Source of the DNA: Thermoplasmata archaeon
GTDB taxonomy: Archaea > Thermoplasmatota > Thermoplasmata > Lutacidiplasmatales > UBA184
Direction of reading: 5' to 3'
Assembly: GCA_021817245.1 (NCBI GenBank)
Contig: JAKAVQ010000012.1
Coordinates: 1-64,000 of the forward strand
Length of the DNA stretch: 64,000 nucleotides
Shown: piece by piece, positions 58,745-64,000 of the stretch
How positions within the stretch are numbered: position 1 is the first letter of the stretch
Layout: the number at the start of each line of letters is the position of its first letter
Notes under the pieces: generated by a model
The model's database searches: none
The model's input: the letters and a program-made list of their open reading frames with translations, nothing else
Told to the model about the DNA's origin: nothing
Translations under genes and position numbers: made by a program

Positions 58745-59189
58745 CGGCTCCGCCACCTTGCGCTCGTTCGTGGCGACTCAATCTAGGTGGAGTGATGCAC
58801 GCCGGGGGCATGACTCTGCTAGTTAGACAAGGCTCCGGATCCGTGGGTCATACCTGTCGCGCCCCGCGAAACACCGAGACGTTCTGGCGCCCGTACTCGC
58901 CCTAGAAGTAGGCGAGCAAGCAGGCTAACTCACTCTCATCCGCGTCAGTCCGACGGACGACCTCGTCGGGCATCAAGACGGACAAGACTATGGGAATGGG
59001 TTGGCCCCTACCGCTCGCCGAGAGGGCCGGGACATCAGGCACGTTCCTATGCCAGGACGACGGCAGGTTCCCCCGGTGGGTGGACGCGGACGTCACCCAC
59101 GAGCACCGGCGCTCACCGTCGACTTGATGAAGCGGGGGGGGAGGCGAGTCGACTGGTTGTGGACTTCTGGATTCCCCCCCCGGATTGTT
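58745..59189. other. Intergenic region with no supported gene
   Basis: No convincing frame is present. A hairpin CTCGCC-9 nt-GGCGAG lies at 58896-58916. Composition drops in GC from here rightward. Confidence 0.45.
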
Positions 59190-59486
59190 ATGCCACGGTC
59201 CACGATAGAGAGAGCACGGAGAAAGCGGTGCGCGCTTGGAAGTGCAATCCGTTCTTGGGTGCACTTGGTAATGAACGCTGAGGGGTCGCGCGAGAAGGAC
59301 CCGCTGGCAGGTCTCAGGGCCGGAGATCCGTGCCCGAACTGCGGGTTCATGGGACTCGCGGAGATCACTCCTCCTCAAACGCTCAAAGGAAGAATCGAAG
59401 GACCGTTACTGGTCTGTGACACCTGTCACACTTGGACAGCACTCGTGGGTGGGATGCGTTGGGTCCGGCGGAGAGACGATCACTGA
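59190..59486 (+). CDS. Small zinc-ribbon protein
   Basis: A 98-residue protein (72 if the ATG at 59271 is used). Residues 49-79 hold a CPNCG..CDTC zinc ribbon, with the knuckles about 26 residues apart, and an aromatic tail (TWTALVGGMRWVRRR). The basic N-terminus could bind nucleic acid. No family is recognised; such ribbons are common in archaeal mobile-element regulators. It lies between the integrase and glycosyltransferase genes. Confidence 0.55.
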   Translation: MPRSTIERARRKRCALGSAIRSWVHLVMNAEGSREKDPLAGLRAGDPCPNCGFMGLAEITPPQTLKGRIEGPLLVCDTCHTWTALVGGMRWVRRRDDH

Positions 59487-59488
59487 AT

Positions 59489-59641
59489 GTGTCCGTGAAG
59501 GGACTGGTGAAGGTGGACCTCCGCTTTTTTCCTCCAATTCGACTCGCTGTACGTGGATCGGACTCACCTATGGAGGCGGAGTCTGCGTATCGAGTTATGC
59601 GTCTGGTCAGACAGAAGGTTAAGATAGACCGACCTCGATAA
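59489..59641 (+). CDS. Possible small protein (50 aa)
   Basis: The frame starting at GTG 59489 begins 2 bases after the zinc-ribbon stop and encodes a basic, amphipathic peptide (VKGLVKVDLRFFPPIRLAV, ESAYRVMRLVRQKVKI). Composition is protein-like, but there is no homology evidence. It may equally be noncoding. Confidence 0.3.
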   Translation: MSVKGLVKVDLRFFPPIRLAVRGSDSPMEAESAYRVMRLVRQKVKIDRPR

Positions 59642-59652
59642 TCTCCTATGTA

Positions 59653-60471
59653 ATGGGACCTGGACCGGGCGGGTCGGTGATGGTCACCGTCCCTGTAAGG
59701 AACGAGGCGACCAGAATCACCGAAACAGTGCGTCGGCTGAAGGTAGCCCTGGATTCTTCCGGACTCACTTATCGAATTTCAATCGCTGAGGACGGTTCGA
59801 CGGACGACACTAAGCGAGTGGTTACTGGCCTACTCAACGAATATCCTGGATTGATACTCAAGTCCGAGCAGTACGCGATGGGCAGGGGTCGCGCGCTCCG
59901 GGAGCTTTGGAGCGATTGGGATGCCGATGTCTACTGCTTCACGGATGCGGATCTCGCGAGCGGGACGGATGCGATAGTTGCTTCGATTCGTCTTGTGCTC
60001 GCAGGGGGGGAGGTGATTATTGGATCACGATACATAGAGGGCGGCAGTGTGAATCGACCGCCTTTGCGGAGGTTTGTTTCGTTGGGATACAATCAGTTGG
60101 TTCGGCTGTGGTTCCGGACAGGTGTTCTGGACCACCAATGTGGGATGAAGGTCTTCAGCCGCCGCTCGCTTCGGGAGCTGTTATCGCTGGCAGATGAGGA
60201 TTCCTGGTTTTGGGACACTCAGATTGTAGTGATTGCCCGCAGGCTCGGCCTCCCTGTCGAGGAAGTCCCCGTTGTGTGGGAAGAGAAGAAGCTCAAGAGA
60301 ACGTCTATACGCCGCCTCGTTTCAGATATCTATCTTCACGGCTCAGGACTCCTTCGACTGAAGGGACGGCTTTGCACGCTCGATGAAAAGATCAGAAGCC
60401 CCCGCGAGAAGAGGAATCCCCAGGGTTCGACCGAGGCGCGATGGAATTCAGGACCGGTCGTACTCAAGTAG
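59653..60471 (+). CDS. Family 2 glycosyltransferase (dolichol-phosphate sugar synthase-like)
   Basis: A 272-residue GT-A fold enzyme. VMVTVPVRNEATRITET (residues 9-25) opens the nucleotide-binding fold; ISIAEDGSTDDT and YCFTDADLASG (DxD metal motif, about residues 95-105) follow, then IIGSRYIEGG and a HQCGMKVFSRRS acceptor region. There are no obvious C-terminal membrane helices, like DPM1-type enzymes. It adds a sugar to a lipid carrier or a surface glycan. Lower GC than the core, suggesting acquisition with the island. Its 3' end overlaps the next glycosyltransferase by 89 bases. Confidence 0.88.
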   Translation: MGPGPGGSVMVTVPVRNEATRITETVRRLKVALDSSGLTYRISIAEDGSTDDTKRVVTGLLNEYPGLILKSEQYAMGRGRALRELWSDWDADVYCFTDADLASGTDAIVASIRLVLAGGEVIIGSRYIEGGSVNRPPLRRFVSLGYNQLVRLWFRTGVLDHQCGMKVFSRRSLRELLSLADEDSWFWDTQIVVIARRLGLPVEEVPVVWEEKKLKRTSIRRLVSDIYLHGSGLLRLKGRLCTLDEKIRSPREKRNPQGSTEARWNSGPVVLK

Positions 60472-61567
60472 TTCTTTCCTCCTGCTGAATAATTATCAGC
60501 AAACCGGAATCGGAGATTTTGGTCAGGCACTAGTTAGGCAATTCACGAACTCCGGTGCCGACGTAGAATTAATCGAGACGTCTCCCTCCGGTCGTGGTGT
60601 AGCCAGACAGGTCGCCCTCGTCATCGGCACTACAAGGACGGTCGTCGCCAACGTTGGTCTAACGACGTGGGGTCCAAGCGGGCCCGCAAACTTCCTGGGG
60701 TTCGCTGGGCTGGGTCTCCGCGCTTCCTTGACTCGAGGTACAGTTGTGCTACTGCATACCGTGATCGAGGCAATTGACCCGGCTAGTTCAGGTTACAGAC
60801 TTGGGCGCGTACAAAGGCTCGGGGCACACCTGGCCGTTGAGATGTTAGCCAAGAGCAGAGTCGTTGCGTTCAGCAAGGTCATAAGCGACTCTCTCAAGCA
60901 AGAGTACGGTCACCCTCCTGACCTTGTCTTCCCGATCCCCTGCAATGATGACGTTCCCGTCTCCCCATCGCAGGTTGCGCCGCGTATAGTCGTCATTCCA
61001 GGATACATTTCTCCCTACAAGAACATCTCGCTCCTTCCCGAGCTCAAAGAAGCCGTCGGAGCGGCCGCGCGCTTCATCGTTGTCGGCGGCCCACATCGAG
61101 TTTTGGAAGGGTCAGCCGCGTACAGGGCGAGATTTGAGTCGATTCAGTCAGCGCTACGCTCGGCGGGCATTGAACAGTCAGGCTACCTCCCAGAGGCCGA
61201 GTTCACTGAGTTGATTAGAACCGCCACTGTGGGGTTGCTCCCTTACCTCACGACTCAAGGAGGGAGCGCCGCGTTCTCGCGACTCGCATCTGCTGGCAAG
61301 CCGGTGGTGGCGCCGTCACTCCCCGAGTTCAACTGGCTCAAACAGTTGGGCGCTGGGTTACTACTGACAGACCCGTCGCCGGATTCTCTCGGAGCCGGCG
61401 TCTTACAACTTCTGAACAATCCGGACCTCTACAAGGAGTTGCAGAGTAAACAGCTGAAGTTTCGTACTAGGTACTCCTGGTCAAATTTCACAACGGAACT
61501 CTTCTCAGTGTGTCGAACAAATAGTGGCGGTGCTACTCCCATTCCGAGTGAGAGACTACGCTGCTAG
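60383..61567 (+). CDS. GT4-type glycosyltransferase
   Basis: About 394 residues from ATG 60383, or shorter if the true start is nearer 60470, where the conserved SFLLLNNYQQTGIGDFGQAL begins. It has a GT-B fold: N-terminal acceptor domain, then IVVIPGYISPYKNISLLPEL and RFIVVGG (donor-binding), and a C-terminal TVGLLPYLTTQGGSAAFSRLASAGKPVVAP that takes the role of the E-x7-E region, but with Ser/Ala in place of the first Glu. The large overlap with the previous gene argues for the shorter start. Probably for surface polysaccharide or N-glycan assembly. Confidence 0.78.
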   Translation: MKRSEAPARRGIPRVRPRRDGIQDRSYSSSSFLLLNNYQQTGIGDFGQALVRQFTNSGADVELIETSPSGRGVARQVALVIGTTRTVVANVGLTTWGPSGPANFLGFAGLGLRASLTRGTVVLLHTVIEAIDPASSGYRLGRVQRLGAHLAVEMLAKSRVVAFSKVISDSLKQEYGHPPDLVFPIPCNDDVPVSPSQVAPRIVVIPGYISPYKNISLLPELKEAVGAAARFIVVGGPHRVLEGSAAYRARFESIQSALRSAGIEQSGYLPEAEFTELIRTATVGLLPYLTTQGGSAAFSRLASAGKPVVAPSLPEFNWLKQLGAGLLLTDPSPDSLGAGVLQLLNNPDLYKELQSKQLKFRTRYSWSNFTTELFSVCRTNSGGATPIPSERLRC

Positions 61568-61842
61568 GCATGAAGCACTGGATCTTCGACGATGTCCTCC
61601 CGTACGAGGGACAGTGGGGCCGGCGCCGAAGCTAATCCGGATTAGGCGCTGGAATGGACTAGATTTGCTCGGAACTCCCTCACGCGGACTCACGGGTTTC
61701 GCTAATCTAGCAATATTCTTGGGATACAGGACCGATAAGCGGTAGTTCAAACAGACGATGTGGCGACAGTGGGACTAAGTCTCAGCCTCATGGGAGCTGC
61801 TTCATGTGGTCGAAAGGCTGGTTCACCAGACTCTAGAAGCCT

Positions 61843-62823
61843 ATGGCATCTCCAGTGACCGAATCTGAAGACTCGACCCACAGTCACAACGGGAGACCGG
61901 TAGTCGATGTTGTGATACCTACGCTAAACTGTGCGACTCAACTTGAGCGATGCCTAGCGTGTCTTGATGCCCAGTCGCTCAGGGGCTCCATGTCCCTCAT
62001 AGTTGTCGACGGAGGCTCATCCGACAGTACTGCGGCCATCGCACGCTCGCACGGCGCGGTGGTCTTTGTCAACCCGGGCCAGTACGGTTATGGGCTGCAA
62101 GGAGCCAGACACTTTGGCGAGAACGCGGGGAGTGCAGAGTACGTTTGGAACGTCGACTCTGACAACTACGTGGTCGAACCGACTGCTGCTGCGGATCTCT
62201 TGAACGCGCTGCAGTCGGACTCGAAGGTTCAGATCGCCGTTCCGCTCGTGGCAGTTGACCCCGAGGGAAGCTCATTCAGTAACTGGCTGTCGTTGGAGGA
62301 TCTGTCGAACATTGAACACATGGCCCGGACGGGACGAAGTCAGCATGACAACTTTGTCGTTGTTGAGATGACATATGGAATCACGAACGCTTCGATGATT
62401 AGGCGCTCCGCTTTGCATGCTGCAGGGGGCTTTGACTCCGATGTTCGTTTATTGGGTAGGTTGCAGCGATTGGGACTATCGACCGCAGCAATCGTTCCAA
62501 CTGCCCACTTCTATCACGCCCAAGCGACCTCTTGGAAGAGTTATCGAACAAAGTGGATTCGTCGCATTGCATTCTATTCTGACATGACAGGTGACCAGTT
62601 GAGACGATACTTTGCCGAGCACCCGCTTCCAGTATCCATTCGTGGGACCATAGGCAGTTCGACCCTGTTCAGATTCCTGACGGCGCCGTTTAGATCGGCC
62701 CGCCAATTGATGCTAACTCGGGACTCTACTTGGGGCTGGGGACTTGTCTTTCCATTCATCCTGTTTTCGATTGTCATTCGGCACCCTGTCCTCTTCCTTC
62801 GTGCCTGGGTCAGTTTTGCATAG
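61843..62823 (+). CDS. Family 2 glycosyltransferase
   Basis: A 326-residue GT-A enzyme. VVDVVIPTLNCATQLERCL (19-37), LIVVDGGSSDST, and WNVDSDNYV (metal-binding DxD, about residues 102-110) define the nucleotide-sugar site. The region GRSQHDNFVVVEMTYGITNASMIRRSALHAAGGF binds the acceptor. One or two hydrophobic segments at the C-terminus (about residues 300-322, LVFPFILFSIVIRHPVLFL) anchor it to the membrane. It follows a 275-base gap without supported genes (61568-61842). Confidence 0.85.
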   Translation: MASPVTESEDSTHSHNGRPVVDVVIPTLNCATQLERCLACLDAQSLRGSMSLIVVDGGSSDSTAAIARSHGAVVFVNPGQYGYGLQGARHFGENAGSAEYVWNVDSDNYVVEPTAAADLLNALQSDSKVQIAVPLVAVDPEGSSFSNWLSLEDLSNIEHMARTGRSQHDNFVVVEMTYGITNASMIRRSALHAAGGFDSDVRLLGRLQRLGLSTAAIVPTAHFYHAQATSWKSYRTKWIRRIAFYSDMTGDQLRRYFAEHPLPVSIRGTIGSSTLFRFLTAPFRSARQLMLTRDSTWGWGLVFPFILFSIVIRHPVLFLRAWVSFA

Positions 62824-63113
62824 TCTAATGTGCTCGGCACTGCGGTGTTTGGCCACGTACAGCGGACTTGCCCACACGTGCTGCCGGTTGTCCCGAGGGT
62901 TGTTGGGACCTGTTCGCCTCGAGGCCAATGTAGACAGGAAAGAGGCATGCGCGGCGGATCATCTTCCCTACGCTGGGGAACCACTCGAACTCGGAGATGT
63001 AAGTCGAATAAACGCAACCAAATCACGCAGCTCAGTACCAACCTTGCCTCACGTTTGGTTTGGCTCCGTAGTCAGAATGGCTAGCTCGATTAGATGAACC
63101 TGGCCGGGGAAGT

Positions 63114-64000
63114 GTGAAGCAAGCATTGAGTCGACCCAGACCTCTCTCAGGGCGAAGGGTCCTAGTGCTCGCGCCTCCATATCTCAAAGTGCCCCCAGTC
63201 GGTTACGGTGGAGTCGAACTCGTTGTGTATGAGCGCGTGTCAGCGCTAATAGAGGCCGGTGCGCGAGTCGATGTGGTGGCTGTCCAGGGCTCGTACTTTC
63301 CAGATCCCGCGAGGGTCCTTCCAGTGAAGGGCACTCCTCAAGCCGACTTCCCGAAGAGCAGGATGAGGTTCGTCAACGTCGTTCGGTTTCTCCTCCACGG
63401 AAGAGTTGTCTCTTCTGTTGTTCCGTTCCTAGCGTTCTCGCCTGAGGGATATGATTGCATCCTAAACGATGCGTTTCGGCCTGAGCCTTGGATTGTCGCG
63501 TTGATGCTTATGCGATTTGGCTCCGACCGGCTGATCAACGTACTACACGGCAATGCACCTTACTGGGCTTCTATAGCAAAGCTTAGCAATCACATTCCAA
63601 TCAGCTTCGGCGCTCTGAATCGTGGGATGCTATCACGACTGTCTGAGCTTGGCTGGCGAGCATTCCACACCCCGAATGCTATCAGATTCGGTCCGGAAGC
63701 CGGTGTGGTTTCGGAGCCGGACCGGCGTCTCATCTTCATCGGTCGCGTAGCCGCTGAGAAGGGAGTGCACCACGCAATCTCCGTCTCTAGAATGGCGGGG
63801 ATTCCCCTCGATATCTTTGGGAAGATTCAGGACCCCCGGTACTTCTTGTCACACATAAAGCCTGCAATCGATCACACGAGGGTCGAATTCTACGAGCGAG
63901 CAAATCGCACCTTTCTGGAGGAGCGGCTAAGAAGAAGCGCAGCACTACTGCACTGTGGCCCGATGAATGAGCCTTTCGGAATGGTGGTTCTGGAGGCGCT
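63114..64000 (+). CDS. GT4 family glycosyltransferase (3' truncated by window edge)
   Basis: The frame from GTG 63114 is open to the end of the window (295 codons), so the gene continues to the right. It begins VKQALSRPRPLSGRRVLVLAPP and has the GT-B start VPPVGYGGVELVVYERVSAL (acceptor loop GGVE), then RLIFIGRVAAEKGVHHAIS (donor domain opening) and ends in EPFGMVVLEA, the E-x7-E nucleotide-sugar motif. TTG at 63126 is an alternative start. Low GC, like the three other glycosyltransferases here. Confidence 0.85.
   Translation, partial: MKQALSRPRPLSGRRVLVLAPPYLKVPPVGYGGVELVVYERVSALIEAGARVDVVAVQGSYFPDPARVLPVKGTPQADFPKSRMRFVNVVRFLLHGRVVSSVVPFLAFSPEGYDCILNDAFRPEPWIVALMLMRFGSDRLINVLHGNAPYWASIAKLSNHIPISFGALNRGMLSRLSELGWRAFHTPNAIRFGPEAGVVSEPDRRLIFIGRVAAEKGVHHAISVSRMAGIPLDIFGKIQDPRYFLSHIKPAIDHTRVEFYERANRTFLEERLRRSAALLHCGPMNEPFGMVVLEA

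Noticed and set aside
58902-59378. A minus-strand frame right of the integrase
   Set aside because: Protein-like only in a short C-terminal part, with no promoter; overlaps the better supported zinc-ribbon gene.
61524-61745. A 73-codon frame between glycosyltransferase genes
   Set aside because: It overlaps the upstream glycosyltransferase end and shows no family pattern; treated as noncoding.
1-64000. CRISPR array or cas genes
   Set aside because: No regularly spaced 25-37 base repeats and no Cas-like protein were seen on either strand.

Overview
The window comes from a high-GC archaeon. The central 45 kb encodes a thermosome subunit, eL21, RNA polymerase subunit F (Rpb4), archaeal Pus10, a DUF655 protein with KsgA, aIF2-beta, deoxyhypusine synthase, a presenilin-like protease, XerA, ThyX and TtuA. 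First genes of transcription units usually have a TATA-like box about 25-33 bases before the start codon, with no room for a leader, and internal genes are joined by ATGA, GTGA or CTGA overlaps. The gene set, the leaderless promoters, a probable DUF6015 protein and a glyceraldehyde-to-2-phosphoglycerate gene pair fit a high-GC member of Thermoplasmatota. That placement is inference.

Layout. (1) 1-9.7 kb is an accessory, lower-GC island. It starts with the 3' part of a zinc-finger/coiled-coil/HTH protein, followed by a cluster of TGAAC repeats, a HEPN protein with an overlapping partner, four secreted or membrane proteins with no recognised family, an M3-like metallopeptidase, and a ribbon-helix-helix regulator divergent from a tyrosine recombinase. 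(2) 9.7-22.5 kb holds metabolic genes: a methyltransferase, an alpha-toroid protein, AlaX, a threonine synthase family enzyme, an F420-type dinucleotide-binding reductase, HNH endonuclease, an anion/Na+ permease, two aminotransferases, a zinc alcohol dehydrogenase, a sugar nucleotidyltransferase and UspA. (3) 22.5-33 kb holds thioredoxin, tRNA-Cys, a PHP phosphoesterase coupled to MetRS, ThyX, an aldehyde dehydrogenase convergent with a FAD oxidoreductase-glycerate kinase pair, and XerA. (4) 33-57 kb is mainly information processing: ttuA-hbd-prsW, the pus10-eL21-rpoF-DUF655-ksgA operon running into an apparent hydroxyproline catabolic set (epimerase, FAD dehydrogenase, DapA-like deaminase), an MFS carrier, thermosome, class II LysRS, an ABC exporter coupled to ValRS, aldo/keto reductase and HAD phosphatase, then aIF2-beta, presenilin-like protease and deoxyhypusine synthase. 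(5) From tRNA-Lys at 57.3 kb to the right edge is a second island: a tyrosine integrase touching the tRNA 3' end, a small zinc-ribbon protein, and four lower-GC glycosyltransferases, the last cut by the window edge.

The hydroxyproline genes could convert 4-hydroxyproline to 2-oxoglutarate semialdehyde; an oxidising aldehyde dehydrogenase is encoded 10 kb away. That same dehydrogenase lies next to a glycerate kinase, which also suits the lower, non-phosphorylating Entner-Doudoroff route. Two genes (PrsW-like protease, ValRS) seem to start at CTG inside CTGA overlaps. The least explained areas are the left-end zinc-finger/repeat/HEPN region and the RHH-recombinase module.
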